Origin: Thauera sp.
GTDB taxonomy: Bacteria > Pseudomonadota > Gammaproteobacteria > Burkholderiales > Rhodocyclaceae
Reading direction: 5' to 3'
Assembly (NCBI GenBank): GCA_017302295.1
Contig: JAFLDS010000011.1
Location: 1-64,000, forward strand
Length of the DNA: 64,000 nucleotides
Position numbers and translations under genes: made by a program. Positions 1 to 9,213 of the stretch are shown here, in pieces. The notes beneath the pieces were generated by a model. The model had not been told where the DNA came from and searched no databases. It saw only the letters and a program-made list of their open reading frames with translations. The first letter of the stretch is position 1. Each line of letters starts with the position of its first letter.

Positions 1-622
<622 letters not shown>

Positions 623-671
623 GGTCGATCCTCTTCGGTAACTGGTGTGGACTGTTGGGTTGGTATGGGTG

Positions 672-2069
672 TCAGCAGGCCGGACGGGCCTTGTGCCAGC
701 CGGTGTCGCGCTGCAGGGCTGCGCCGGCGGCCAGCAGGGTGCGTTCGCCGCCCTTGCGCGCCACCAGTTGCACGCCGACCGGCAGGCCGGCGGCGGTGGG
801 GCGGCACGGCAGGGTCAGCGCCGGATGGCCGGAAATGTCGAAGGGCGCGGTGTATTGGATAAGGCGCTGGTTGGCGACCGGGTCGGCTGCCAGCGCGCCG
901 AGCTGCTCGTAGGTCGGCGCGGCGTAGGGCTGTACCGGCACCAGTAGCAGGTCGATGGTTTCGAGCAGGTCCGTCACCTTGCCGGTGAAGGCTGCCGCCG
1001 CCAGCAGCAGGCGCTGGTAGGCCATGCCGTCGAGCGCGCGGCCGACGTCGATCAGCCGGCTCAGCGCCGGGCCGTACTCGGCCGCGCGCGCGGGATAGGT
1101 GGCGGCGTGCGCCACCGCCGTCTGCACGCCGCACTGCGCTTCCCACTGGCCGGCGATGTCCCAGGCATCGGGAAAGCGGATTTCGGTGATGTCCGCGCCG
1201 AGGCCGCGCAGCGCGGCCAGTGCATCTTCGACCGCGCGCAGCGTGTCGGCGTCGCTGCCGCTGGCGTTCCACGCCGGGTCGATGCCGATGCGCATGCCCT
1301 TCAGGCTCAGTTCGGCCGGCGCGGCCGGCGCACGGCCGGGCAGCGAAGTGGGGTCGAGCGGGTCGTGGCCTTCGATGGCGTCGAACAGCAGGCGCGCGTC
1401 GGCGGCGCTGCGCGCGATCGGGCCGACGTGGTCGAGCAGCGCGGCGAGCTCGAAGGCGCCGTGGCGGCTGACCCGGCCCCAGGTCGGCTTGAGGCCGGTG
1501 AGGCCGTTGGCCGCGCAGGGGAAGCGGATCGAGCCGCCGGTGTCGCTGCCGAGCGAGGCGAAGCACAGCCCGGCCGCGGTGGCGACGCCCGAGCCGCTGG
1601 ACGAGGCGCCGCACCAGTGATCGGCGCCCCAGGGGTTCACCGGCGGCGCGATGCTGGGGTGGTGGATGGCGAAGGCGCCTTCGGTGAGCTGCAGCTTGCC
1701 GAGGAGGATCGCGCCCGCCTCGCGCAGCCGGCGCACCACGGTGGCGTCCTCCTTGGGAACGAAATCGGCATGGACGGTGGTGCCGGCAGCGGTGGCGACG
1801 CCCTTGGTCCAGAACAGATCCTTCACCGCCAGCGGAATGCCGTGCAGCGGGCCGCGATACTCGCCGCGCATGATCTGCGCCTCGGCTTCGCGGGCGTCGG
1901 CGCGCGCCTGTTCTGCGGTGACGCGGGCATAGGCGTGGAGCTGGCCGTCGAGCGCGGCGATGCGGGCCAGCATCGCCTCGGTCAGCTCCACCGGCGACAG
2001 CTTGCGCTCGCGCACGAGCGGCGCCAGCGCCGCGATCTCCAGGTAGTGGAGGTCGTCGGCTGTGCTCAC
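672..2069 (-). CDS. Amidase signature family enzyme
   Basis: A 465-residue amidase, the usual size for the family. Lys in LAVKDL, the loop [10 protein letters not shown] and the nucleophile region [10 protein letters not shown] mark the Ser-cisSer-Lys triad. The start is a GTG whose GTGA overlaps the stop of the upstream M20 gene by 4 bases, a translational-coupling arrangement; the in-frame extension further upstream lies inside that gene and looks non-native. It differs clearly from the amidase just downstream, so this is not a recent tandem copy. Two amidases next to a Rieske reductase suggest hydrolysis of a ring amide or side-chain amide. The substrate cannot be read from sequence. Confidence 0.9.
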   Translation of the reverse strand: MSTADDLHYLEIAALAPLVRERKLSPVELTEAMLARIAALDGQLHAYARVTAEQARADAREAEAQIMRGEYRGPLHGIPLAVKDLFWTKGVATAAGTTVHADFVPKEDATVVRRLREAGAILLGKLQLTEGAFAIHHPSIAPPVNPWGADHWCGASSSGSGVATAAGLCFASLGSDTGGSIRFPCAANGLTGLKPTWGRVSRHGAFELAALLDHVGPIARSAADARLLFDAIEGHDPLDPTSLPGRAPAAPAELSLKGMRIGIDPAWNASGSDADTLRAVEDALAALRGLGADITEIRFPDAWDIAGQWEAQCGVQTAVAHAATYPARAAEYGPALSRLIDVGRALDGMAYQRLLLAAAAFTGKVTDLLETIDLLLVPVQPYAAPTYEQLGALAADPVANQRLIQYTAPFDISGHPALTLPCRPTAAGLPVGVQLVARKGGERTLLAAGAALQRDTGWHKARPAC

Positions 2070-3397
2070 AGCCCGAGCTCCTTGCGGGTGCGCGTCAGCG
2101 TGTCGATGACGATGTACATGATCTTCTTCGCGCAGGGGATGAGGTCGGGGATGTAGGTCGCGCCCATGCCGCCCAGGCCTTCGGCTACCGGCAGCGGCGG
2201 GTTGGGCGCCGGCCACGGCCAGCCCAGGCGCACGGTGGGCACCCCATAGCGGCGCAGCGCGGCGCCGTCGGTCTGGCCGCCGAGCAGGTCCGGCGTGCCG
2301 TAGGCGCGTTGCTCCACATGCTCCCAGCCGCGCTTGGCCGACTGCACCACCCAGCTCTCGACGTCGGTCGTGCCGCCGGGCACCGAGCCGTACATTTCCC
2401 AGTCGAGCACGATGTCGGGGTGGCGCTGGCGCAGGCCGGAGATGAACTCGGCGAACTGGGCCTTGACGTCGGCCGGCGTGGTGCGCGGGTTGATGCGCAC
2501 GTCCAGGAAGATCTCGGTGATCGCCGACGGGAAGGCGGGGCGCTCCGGGTCGCCCGAGCGCACGCCGGCGATCCAGCCATGCGGCTTGACCACGCCCGAG
2601 GTGTTACGGTCGGCGTATTCGAGCAGCCAGGGCTCGAGTTCCTGGATCACGGTCGCCGCCGGCACGACCGAGCTGCGGAAGGCGGGCAGGTCGTGCGGCA
2701 CGCCGGCGTAGCCCAGGGTGCCGTGCACCCGGATCTTGAACCAGCCCATGCCGGGCTCTTCGTTGTAGACCCAGTTCCACGGCTTCATGATCACCGCGAA
2801 GTCGGCGGCGGCACCGCGATTGAGCAGGTGCAGCACGCCATTGGACATGCCGGCATGGTCGCGCGCGCCGATGTCGACCGGCATGCCGCCGTCGGCCATG
2901 CCGACCAGCAGGTCGCCGGTGATGGGCACGCCGGCTTCGGCCAGCGCGGTGGCGACTTCGGTCAGCGTCGCGACCATCGCCTTCGGGTTGGAGGCGCCGA
3001 GGCCGAACACCCAGTCGTCCAGCATCTGCGCGCGCGGCTGCAGGTCGGCTTCACCCTTGGCGCCCGTCCAGGCGCTCTCTTCCTCGGTCAGGTCGAGGTG
3101 GGTGTCGATCGGCGAATACAGCATCAGCGTCGCGCCGCCGCCGCTGCCGCGCAGCTCGGCGAGCACGTTGCCGCTGTTTTCGTTCATCGGCTGGTAGCGC
3201 GCGTCCATGCCGATCTCGCCCAGGCGGGCGACCATGAATTCGCTTGCCTTGCGGGCGGTGCCGGTGGGGCTGTGGATGTCGACGATGTCGAACAGCAGCT
3301 GCTGCAGGCGCTTGGGGTCGATCTTCGCGCAGGCTTTTTCGTACCAGGCCTGCTGCTCGGCGGACAGGACGGGGGTCGGGGCGGGGGCGTGGCTCAT
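2066..3397 (-). CDS. M20-family metallopeptidase/deacylase-like hydrolase
   Basis: A 443-residue M20/ArgE-DapE-type protein. The early block SPIDTHLDL corresponds to the family's metal-binding HxD region with an altered first position. A later GGTTDVESW and the C-terminal GGQTDGAALRRYG match conserved segments of the family. M20 enzymes cleave amide bonds of acylated amino acids and related compounds with one or two zinc ions. It starts 19 bases after the reductase gene and overlaps the next amidase by 4 bases, so it is part of the same leftward operon. The SPID sequence, where many members have a histidine, leaves activity uncertain. A carbamoylase or deacylase role in the pathway is inference. 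Confidence 0.8.
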   Translation of the reverse strand: MSHAPAPTPVLSAEQQAWYEKACAKIDPKRLQQLLFDIVDIHSPTGTARKASEFMVARLGEIGMDARYQPMNENSGNVLAELRGSGGGATLMLYSPIDTHLDLTEEESAWTGAKGEADLQPRAQMLDDWVFGLGASNPKAMVATLTEVATALAEAGVPITGDLLVGMADGGMPVDIGARDHAGMSNGVLHLLNRGAAADFAVIMKPWNWVYNEEPGMGWFKIRVHGTLGYAGVPHDLPAFRSSVVPAATVIQELEPWLLEYADRNTSGVVKPHGWIAGVRSGDPERPAFPSAITEIFLDVRINPRTTPADVKAQFAEFISGLRQRHPDIVLDWEMYGSVPGGTTDVESWVVQSAKRGWEHVEQRAYGTPDLLGGQTDGAALRRYGVPTVRLGWPWPAPNPPLPVAEGLGGMGATYIPDLIPCAKKIMYIVIDTLTRTRKELGL

Positions 3398-3416
3398 GGG
3401 CGGGGCTCCTGGAGGT

Positions 3417-4442
3417 TCAATTGCTGGCGACGAACTGCTCGCTGAAGATGCGGTCGTGCGGTACGCCGAGTTCGAGCAGGCGCCGGGTCGCGGCGTCGAT
3501 CATCGGTTGCGGGCCGCACAGGTAGGCGACGGTGTCGGGGCTGGTGACGTCACCCTCGCGCAGTGCCGACACCGGGCTGCCTTCGTGCAGCGAGCCGGTG
3601 GCGCCGCGGTCGACGCAGATGCGCGCCTCGAGCGTGGGCAGCCATTGCTGGCGCAGCTCCAGCTCGTCGAGGCAGAACAGGGCGTCGGGCGTGGCGCAGC
3701 CGAAGCTCAGCAACATCGGCGGCTTGCGTCCGCCCCACTGGCGGATGCCGTCGATCATCGACAGGATCGGTGCCAGCCCGGTGCCGCCGGCGACGAAGAT
3801 GTGTTTTGCCCGCCGATGTTCCTCGCGTAGGAAGAAGGCGCCATAAGGGCCCTTGAGCTTCACCACGTCGTCCGGCTGGGCGTGGTGCTCCAGCCAGCCC
3901 GACATTGCGCCGCCGGGTAGCAGGCGGACGAGCAGTTCCAGGTGGGGCAGTTCGGCAGCGATGCTCGAAGGCGAATAGCTGCGGATCTCCCCGCTGCCCG
4001 GGATCTCCACCTGCACGTACTGCCCGGGGCGGAAGTCCAGCCAGTCGCCGTCGGCCAGTTCCAGGGACAGCTTCATGACGTTGGATGCGACGCGGTCGAC
4101 CGAGTTTACGAAGGCGTGTGCGGCCACCGGACCATTGAGGCCGGCGGTGCTGGTGTAGGGCAGCTCGAAGGTGCAGTCGCTGCTGGCCTGGGTGACGCAC
4201 AGCAGACGCTGGCCGGCGGCATATTCGCTGCTCAGCAGGCTGGCGCTGCAGCCGGGCCGTGTCATGGCGTCGCCCGACGACAGGGTGGCGATGCAACTCG
4301 AGCAACTGCCCGAATGGCATTGGTGCATCAGCGGGGCGCCGCCTTCGAGAGCGGCGTCGAGAACGGTGCGCGCGTTCTCGACGACCACCTGGTGCGTGAC
4401 GCCATCGGCGAAGCGCAGGGTGACTTGGTGCGTATCGTTCAT
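3417..4442 (-). CDS. Oxygenase reductase: [2Fe-2S] ferredoxin, FAD and NADH domains
   Basis: A 341-residue NADH:acceptor reductase. The N-terminal plant-type ferredoxin domain carries the CHSGSCSSC cluster motif with a fourth Cys in LLC. A flavin-binding domain (RSYSPSS in place of the usual RxYS) follows, then an NAD domain (GGTGLAPILSM, CGPQPMID). The start at 4442 was chosen because homologous sequence begins there; the longer frame adds only a non-native leader. This layout serves Rieske oxygenases and is the size of the 2-oxoquinoline 8-monooxygenase reductase. The Rieske partner is encoded across the divergent region at 6534-7871. The upstream region holds several XylS-type sites pointing at this gene. 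Confidence 0.9.
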   Translation of the reverse strand: MNDTHQVTLRFADGVTHQVVVENARTVLDAALEGGAPLMHQCHSGSCSSCIATLSSGDAMTRPGCSASLLSSEYAAGQRLLCVTQASSDCTFELPYTSTAGLNGPVAAHAFVNSVDRVASNVMKLSLELADGDWLDFRPGQYVQVEIPGSGEIRSYSPSSIAAELPHLELLVRLLPGGAMSGWLEHHAQPDDVVKLKGPYGAFFLREEHRRAKHIFVAGGTGLAPILSMIDGIRQWGGRKPPMLLSFGCATPDALFCLDELELRQQWLPTLEARICVDRGATGSLHEGSPVSALREGDVTSPDTVAYLCGPQPMIDAATRRLLELGVPHDRIFSEQFVASN

Positions 4443-4553
4443 GGGGCTTGATTCCATAGCTTGTGTACACGCTTGCATTGCGCTCACTGGGCAGCGCGTG
4501 GAACACATCCTATGAATTCGCCCCCGGGTGGTCGCTCCGATGGGGGCTGCATT

Positions 4554-4568
4554 TATCCCGCAAGTGCA
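4554..4568 (-). promoter_or_regulatory. XylS-type activator site, exact TGCA-N6-GGNTA match
   Basis: The plus strand reads TATCCCGCAAGTGCA, which on the minus strand is TGCA-N6-GGATA, the XylS/BenR consensus. It lies about 110 bases before the reductase start and points toward it. No convincing second half-site lies one 20-21 bp step away on either side. Confidence 0.55.
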
Positions 4569-4699
4569 GTTTTCGGAGGGCGCTGTGCGGTGCGTGCGGA
4601 TCGCCGAGCGGTCGCCCCGGGTGCGTCTGCGCGGCGCGGGCTCGCGCGGGCGCGAGGACGGCCGGAGCCTTGATATCGATCATGTCTGGAGGTCTGCAC

Positions 4700-4734
4700 T
4701 GTCCCGGCAGTGCACCGCTTATCCCGAAAGTGCA
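4700..4734 (-). promoter_or_regulatory. Pair of XylS-type sites, 20-bp direct repeat
   Basis: Two copies at 4700-4714 (7 of 8 specified consensus bases) and 4720-4734 (8 of 8) lie exactly 20 bp apart on the same face of the helix and in the same orientation, toward the reductase/amidase operon. XylS binds Pm as direct repeats of TGCA-N6-GGNTA spaced about 21 bp, so this looks like a real operator. The regulator would be the product of 5287-6288. Confidence 0.6.
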
Positions 4735-4877
4735 CGTTTTTTCGTCGTCACACATTCCGGTGCGTGCACACGCAGCAATGCACGAAAACGGGTTTCCGAG
4801 GGGGCCGGTTTGGTGCGTTTGCCGTATCGAAACGGCATCCGTTCCATTTCGCCTAATTCACGAAACGCCACTTGCGA

Positions 4878-4912
4878 TATGCGGGAAGTGCACCGTCTGT
4901 CCCATCAGCGCA
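4878..4912 (-). promoter_or_regulatory. Second pair of XylS-type sites, 20-bp direct repeat
   Basis: Sites at 4878-4892 (7 of 8) and 4898-4912 (6 of 8) repeat the same motif with the same 20-bp step and orientation. They lie just left of the sigma-54 promoter at 4966-4980, so they might also affect expression of the regulator gene itself. Confidence 0.45.
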
Positions 4913-4965
4913 CGTTTATCGATTCCGTTTGCGTAATTCCTGCGTTTTGTCGCGCCTGGGCCTCG

Positions 4966-4980
4966 TGGCACGGCATTTGC
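4966..4980 (+). promoter_or_regulatory. Consensus sigma-54 promoter upstream of the XylS-type regulator gene
   Basis: TGGCAC, five bases, TTGC: a perfect match to the -24/-12 consensus, pointing right. Transcription would start near 4992, leaving a leader of about 295 bases before the regulator start at 5287. TOL plasmid xylS is driven by a comparable sigma-54 promoter under XylR. An enhancer-binding activator would be needed; none is encoded in this window. A 6-bp-armed inverted repeat at 4820-4837 is a possible upstream site. Confidence 0.6.
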
Positions 4981-5286
4981 TGAGGAAAATCATGCGCTAA
5001 GCCGCGCTGGTGGGTGCGTCGACGCTCGCGGGAGCGCATTGGCCAGCATGCGTTCCCCTGAATATTCCATTCGGGAAAGCGGTCCGATTTTGTGCAATGC
5101 AGGAGTGCAATTTCAAATGAAAAGTATTGGAAATATTGGCCCGGATCGTTTAGAAATGGCGTCCCGAGCGCAGGCGGTGTCCCCGTCCTCGCGAGGTTTC
5201 ATGCATTCGTTATCGAGCCCGGATGCGGATGCTGAAGCGGCACAAAAAAGACAAAGGGCATGCATTGCCCACGAGAGGAGACAATG

Positions 5287-6288
5287 ATGGAAATCGCTCG
5301 CCATGATGCAGCGGTCCCCTATGCGGTGATCGCGGGTGCCAATACGTTTCATACGCAGGACGTGGAAGAGGCACGCCAATGGGGCGTGCGCACCTTCTGC
5401 GAGAGCCGGCTGAGCACGATCGGCAGCCAGCGTCCGATCGACGCGCGGCTGCACTTGCGCCGGGTGCGCGGTGTCGGTTTCGGCAGCATGACCTACGGTG
5501 GCGAGGTCAAGGTCGAGGCCAGTGGCTTCGAGTCCTTCTACCTGGTCCAGGTGCCGCTCCGCGGGCGCGAAGTGGTCAGCGTCGGCGACGACACCGTGCT
5601 GTCGGCGGGCAAGAGCGCATCGGTGATCAATGCCAACAAGCCGGTGAACATCCAGCACGAGGCGGACACCGAAAAGCTGGTCGTGCGGGTGGATCGCGAG
5701 GCGCTCGAGCGCAACTGCATCCAGCACCTCGGACATGGCCTGCGCCGTCCGCTTGAATTCCTGCCGGCGATGTCGCTCGACAGCGCGGGTGGCATGCGCT
5801 GGGCCAGCCTGCTGCGCTGGATCTATGAAAGCCTGGCGATCGACGAGACGAGCTTCGATTCGCCGATCATCGCGGCCCAGGTCGAGCAGATGGCGATCAC
5901 CATGCTGCTTACCTGTCAGCCGCACAACTACAGCGAGGAGCTGGCGGGCGAGGAGCGTTCGATCGCGCCGGCTTTCGTGAAGCGTATCGAGCGCTACATC
6001 GAGGAGCATGCCGACGAGCCGATCACCATCGTCGACCTGGCCGAGCACGCCGGCGTCAGCAGCCGCTCGATCTTCAATGGCTTCCGCCGCTTCCGCAACA
6101 CCTCGCCGATGCTCTACCTCAAGGAAGTGCGGATGCGCCGGGTGCATGAAGAGTTGAAGCGGCTGACCCCCGCCGACTCGACCGTCACTGCGGTCGCCTA
6201 TCACTGGGGCTTCACCCACCTCGGCCATTTCACCACCGACTACAAGCGGCGTTTCGGCGAAAGCCCGTCGCAGACGCTGGCGCGCTGA
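5287..6288 (+). CDS. AraC/XylS-family transcriptional activator
   Basis: A 333-residue regulator with an N-terminal effector/dimerisation domain of the AraC_binding_2 type (GFGSMTYGGEV onward). The C-terminal double helix-turn-helix domain starts near residue 235 (RIERYIEEHADEPITIVDLAEHAGVSSRSI) and carries the family signature ending in the region AYHWGFTHLGHF. Two adjacent ATGs occur; the second fits best with gaggag six bases upstream. XylS, BenR, AntR and the quinoline-pathway regulator OxoS share this layout. It sits between two divergent arms of a catabolic cluster, both with XylS-type sites, so it very likely activates them. Its own promoter appears to be sigma-54 dependent. Confidence 0.92.
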   Translation: MEIARHDAAVPYAVIAGANTFHTQDVEEARQWGVRTFCESRLSTIGSQRPIDARLHLRRVRGVGFGSMTYGGEVKVEASGFESFYLVQVPLRGREVVSVGDDTVLSAGKSASVINANKPVNIQHEADTEKLVVRVDREALERNCIQHLGHGLRRPLEFLPAMSLDSAGGMRWASLLRWIYESLAIDETSFDSPIIAAQVEQMAITMLLTCQPHNYSEELAGEERSIAPAFVKRIERYIEEHADEPITIVDLAEHAGVSSRSIFNGFRRFRNTSPMLYLKEVRMRRVHEELKRLTPADSTVTAVAYHWGFTHLGHFTTDYKRRFGESPSQTLAR

Positions 6289-6324
6289 ACCCGCGTCGTT
6301 CCTGCGCCTGTTTCGCCTCCTCTT

Positions 6325-6347
6325 GCCCGCTGATGCGGGCATTTTTT
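6325..6347 (+). terminator. Rho-independent terminator after the regulator
   Basis: Stem gcccgc/gcgggc with loop tgat, followed by a run of six T. It lies 36 bases after the regulator stop and separates it from the Rieske operon. Confidence 0.85.
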
Positions 6348-6420
6348 CGTCTTCGCCGAGCGCCCGATCAGTCGCCCGAATCAGCCGAACGAAGGCTGTC
6401 CGCAGGCCGTTTTTCATTCG

Positions 6421-6455
6421 TGCGCTTGGGGGATAAGCGCGGCATTAGGTGGAGC
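6421..6455 (+). promoter_or_regulatory. XylS-type site pair in front of the Rieske operon
   Basis: TGCG-N6-GGATA at 6421-6435 matches 7 of 8 consensus bases. A weaker copy, GGCA-N6-GGAGC, begins exactly 20 bp later. Both point right, toward the Rieske gene about 80-110 bases away. The 20-bp step equals that of the pairs at 4700 and 4878, which supports one shared regulator. Confidence 0.5.
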
Positions 6456-6533
6456 GTCGAATAATCCGCGGCTCAATAACATCACTCCCGGAGTTACCGA
6501 AATCTCGTTCCATCCAGCCACCGGGAGATAAAG

Positions 6534-7871
6534 ATGTCCGATCAGCCGATCGTCCGCCGCCGCACCCAGAAGCTCAACCAGATCAGCGAAGAGCGCGTCA
6601 ATAACCAGAAGACGCAGAGCCAGTACCAGCCCTACAAGGATGCGGCCTGGGGCTTCATCAACCACTGGTATCCGGCCCTCTTCACCCATGAGCTGCCCGA
6701 GGACGAAGTGCAGGGCATCCAGATTTGTGGCGTGCCCATTGCGCTGCGCCGCTCGGAAGGCAAGGTCTATGCGCTGAAGGACCAGTGCGTGCACCGCGGC
6801 GTGCGCATGTCGGAGAAGAAGATGTGCTTCAACAAGAAGACCATCTCATGCTGGTACCACGGCTTCACCTTCGACCTGAAGGACGGCCGACTGACCACCA
6901 TCGTCGGCAACCCGGATGACAAGCTGGTCGGCACCACCGGCGTGACCACTTACCCGGTGCAGGAAGTCGCCGGCATGATCTTCGTCTTCGTGCGCGAGGA
7001 CGATTTCGCCGACGAGGACGTGCCGCCGCTCGAGCACGACCTGCCGTTCCGCTTCCCGAAGAACAACGACAAGTTCCCGCACCCGCTGTGGCCGGACACG
7101 CCCAGCATCCTCGACGAGGGCGCGGTGGCGATGGGCATCCACCGCACCGGCCAGGGCAACTGGCGCATCGCCATCGAGAACGGTTTCGATAACGCCCACA
7201 TCCTGGTGCACAAGGACTGCAGCATCGTGCAGGCGATGAAGTGGGTGCTGCCGCTGGGCATCGTGCCGACCGGTGACGACGCCATCACCGTGGTCGAGGA
7301 CGAAAACGGTCCGAAGGGCATGATGCAGTGGCTGTTCACCGACAAGTGGCAGCCCATCCTCGAGAACAAGGAGTTGGGTGTCGAGGTCCAGGGCGTCAAT
7401 GCGCGCCCGTACCGCACCTCGATCGTGATGCCGGGCGCGCTGATGGTCGAGAACTGGCCGGAAGAGCATGTCGTGCAGTACGAGTGGAACGTGCCCATCA
7501 CCGACGACACACACGAGTACTGGGAGGTGCTGGTGCGCGTGTGCAAGACGCCGAAAGAGCTCGACGACTACAAGTACCGCTACGAGCGCGTCTACAAGCC
7601 GCTGGCGCTGCACGGCTTCAACGACTGCGACACCTATGCGCGGGAAGCGATGCAGAACTTCTATGCCGACGGCACCGGCTGGCAGGACGAGCAGCTCGTG
7701 TCCACCGACCTGTCGCCGATCACCTGGCGCAAGCTGGCCTCGCGCTGGAACCGCGGCATCGCCAAGCCGGGCCGTGGCGTGAATGGGGCGACCAAGGATT
7801 CGGCCATCCGCTACCGGGATACGGCTGCAGGCAAACCGCCGCGCTACTTGACCGACAAGGTCGACTTCTAA
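6534..7871 (+). CDS. Rieske non-haem iron oxygenase, large (alpha) subunit
   Basis: A 445-residue terminal oxygenase. The Rieske cluster ligands are C85-V-H87 and C106-WY-H109. The mononuclear iron site is marked by NAHILVHKD (H222, H226), and a C-terminal Asp is expected as third ligand. No beta-subunit gene follows, so an alpha-only oligomer is likely, as in carbazole 1,9a-dioxygenase and 2-oxoquinoline 8-monooxygenase (OxoO). Length, the 341-residue reductase and the XylS-type regulator all fit the OxoO system best. Shine-Dalgarno gggag precedes the ATG. Downstream hydrolase and extradiol dioxygenase genes imply it makes a catecholic product. The exact substrate, such as 2-oxoquinoline or another N-heterocycle, is inferred. 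Confidence 0.9.
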   Translation: MSDQPIVRRRTQKLNQISEERVNNQKTQSQYQPYKDAAWGFINHWYPALFTHELPEDEVQGIQICGVPIALRRSEGKVYALKDQCVHRGVRMSEKKMCFNKKTISCWYHGFTFDLKDGRLTTIVGNPDDKLVGTTGVTTYPVQEVAGMIFVFVREDDFADEDVPPLEHDLPFRFPKNNDKFPHPLWPDTPSILDEGAVAMGIHRTGQGNWRIAIENGFDNAHILVHKDCSIVQAMKWVLPLGIVPTGDDAITVVEDENGPKGMMQWLFTDKWQPILENKELGVEVQGVNARPYRTSIVMPGALMVENWPEEHVVQYEWNVPITDDTHEYWEVLVRVCKTPKELDDYKYRYERVYKPLALHGFNDCDTYAREAMQNFYADGTGWQDEQLVSTDLSPITWRKLASRWNRGIAKPGRGVNGATKDSAIRYRDTAAGKPPRYLTDKVDF

Positions 7872-7931
7872 GCCCCGCTCCAGTGAATGCGCGCCGCCTT
7901 GCGGCGCGCATTGCCTTACAGGAACCGCCCC

Positions 7932-8756
7932 ATGCAGCAGAACCCCGAGATCGGACGCTCGATCGACGTAAACGGCATCCAGACCAACTACCACGACCAG
8001 GGCGAGGGCCCTCCCGTCCTGATGATCCACGGCTCCGGCCCGGGCGTCAGCGGCTTCGTGAACTGGCGCCTGGCGATGCCCGAGCTGGCCAAGTCCTGCC
8101 GCGTGATCGTGCCCGACATGCTCGGCTTCGGTTACAGCCAGCGCGCGCCGGACGGCCGCTATTCGCCCGAGCAATGGGTGGCGCAGGCCGTCGGCCTGAT
8201 GGACGCGCTGGGCGTGGCCCAGGCCGACATCGTCGGCAACTCCTTCGGCGGCGCGCTCGCGCTGATGCTCGCCATCCAGCATCCGCAGCGCATCCGCCGG
8301 CTGGTACTGATGGGCGCGGCGGGGGTGGATTTCGAGCTCACCCCGGGCCTCGACGCGGTGTGGGGCTACGAGCCGTCGATGGACAACATGCGCCGCATCA
8401 TGGACATCTTCGCCTACGACCGCTCGCGCATCACCGAGGACATCGTGCGCTCGCGCTACGAGGCCAGCATCCAGCCGGGCGCGCAGGAAGCCTTCTCGGC
8501 GATGTTCCCGGCGCCGCGGCAGCGCTGGGTGCAGGCGCTCGCCAGCCCGGAAGCGGCGATCCGCGACATCCAGCACGAGACGCTGATCATCCACGGCCGC
8601 GAGGACAAGGTGATCCCGCTCGCCAATTCGCTGCGCCTGTGCGAGCTGATCCCGCGCGCGCAGCTTCACGTCTATGGCCGCTGTGGCCACTGGACGCAGA
8701 TCGAACATGCCGCGCGCTTCGCCCGCCTGGTGCGCGACTTCCTGACCGAGCAATGA
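7932..8756 (+). CDS. Alpha/beta hydrolase, meta-cleavage product hydrolase type
   Basis: A 274-residue alpha/beta-fold hydrolase of the MhpC/BphD/CarC group. The oxyanion segment HGSGPGVSG, nucleophile elbow GNSFGGA, acid region HGREDKVIP and the His in CGHWTQIEH give the full Ser-Asp-His set. The start at 7932 follows a caggaac ribosome-binding site; the longer frame is non-native. Such enzymes cleave the C-C bond of ring-opened 2-hydroxy-6-oxodienoates. It lies between the Rieske oxygenase and an extradiol dioxygenase, the expected order of a hydroxylation, ring cleavage and hydrolysis route. Confidence 0.9.
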   Translation: MQQNPEIGRSIDVNGIQTNYHDQGEGPPVLMIHGSGPGVSGFVNWRLAMPELAKSCRVIVPDMLGFGYSQRAPDGRYSPEQWVAQAVGLMDALGVAQADIVGNSFGGALALMLAIQHPQRIRRLVLMGAAGVDFELTPGLDAVWGYEPSMDNMRRIMDIFAYDRSRITEDIVRSRYEASIQPGAQEAFSAMFPAPRQRWVQALASPEAAIRDIQHETLIIHGREDKVIPLANSLRLCELIPRAQLHVYGRCGHWTQIEHAARFARLVRDFLTEQ

Positions 8757-8774
8757 GCACGAGGGACTGACGAA

Positions 8775-9200
8775 GTGGACAAAAGCATCAAGGGACGCTG
8801 GTACGTCCAGTCATGGACGCAGGAATACGACGACGGCCGCGTCGTGCATCCGTTCGGCGAGAAGCTGGAAGGCTTCATCGAGTACGGCGACGACACGATG
8901 TTCGTCATGCTGACGAAGTCGCCCCGCACGCCCTTCACCACCGGCGGCCAGTGGGATGCCGCCGATGCCGAGAAGGCTGCGGCCTACAACGAGTTCCTGT
9001 CGTATTCCGGCACCTACAGCTTCGACGGCGAATACATCACGCACAACGTCGAACTGTGCATCTTCCCCAACTGGCAGGGCGGCAAACAGCGCCGCAAGGT
9101 GGTGTGGGGCGAGGACGGCGAGCTGATGCTGGTCGCCCGCATCGAGGAAGGCACCAGCGAGGCGCGCACCGCCCGCCTGACCTGGCGCCGCAACAAGTGA
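8775..9200 (+). CDS. Lipocalin-like domain protein
   Basis: A 141-residue protein starting with GTG behind gaggg. It matches the short lipocalin-like family (PF13924): the N-terminal GRWYVQSW, then FGEKLEGFIEYGDDTMFVML and GTYSFDGEYITHNVEL. These small beta-barrel proteins often occur beside oxygenase genes, but no catalytic role is established. There is no signal peptide, so it is probably cytosolic. It lies 18 bases after the hydrolase and 13 before the dioxygenase and is clearly co-transcribed. A ligand-binding or accessory role is inference. Confidence 0.75.
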   Translation: MDKSIKGRWYVQSWTQEYDDGRVVHPFGEKLEGFIEYGDDTMFVMLTKSPRTPFTTGGQWDAADAEKAAAYNEFLSYSGTYSFDGEYITHNVELCIFPNWQGGKQRRKVVWGEDGELMLVARIEEGTSEARTARLTWRRNK

Positions 9201-9213
9201 GGGAGGGCGTGCG

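Larger units (their letters stand above)
4443..5286. other. Divergent control region without a gene
   Basis: This 844-base stretch between the reductase and the regulator holds no convincing coding region. It contains five XylS-type sites, a sigma-54 promoter at 4966-4980, and an AT-richer segment near 5055-5160 ahead of the regulator. The regulator's Shine-Dalgarno sequence, gaggag, is at 5275-5280. Confidence 0.7.

Noticed and set aside
5113-6417. Long minus-strand frame opposite the AraC/XylS gene
   Set aside because: It is an Arg/His/Asp-rich mirror of a well-supported gene and has no homologous features.
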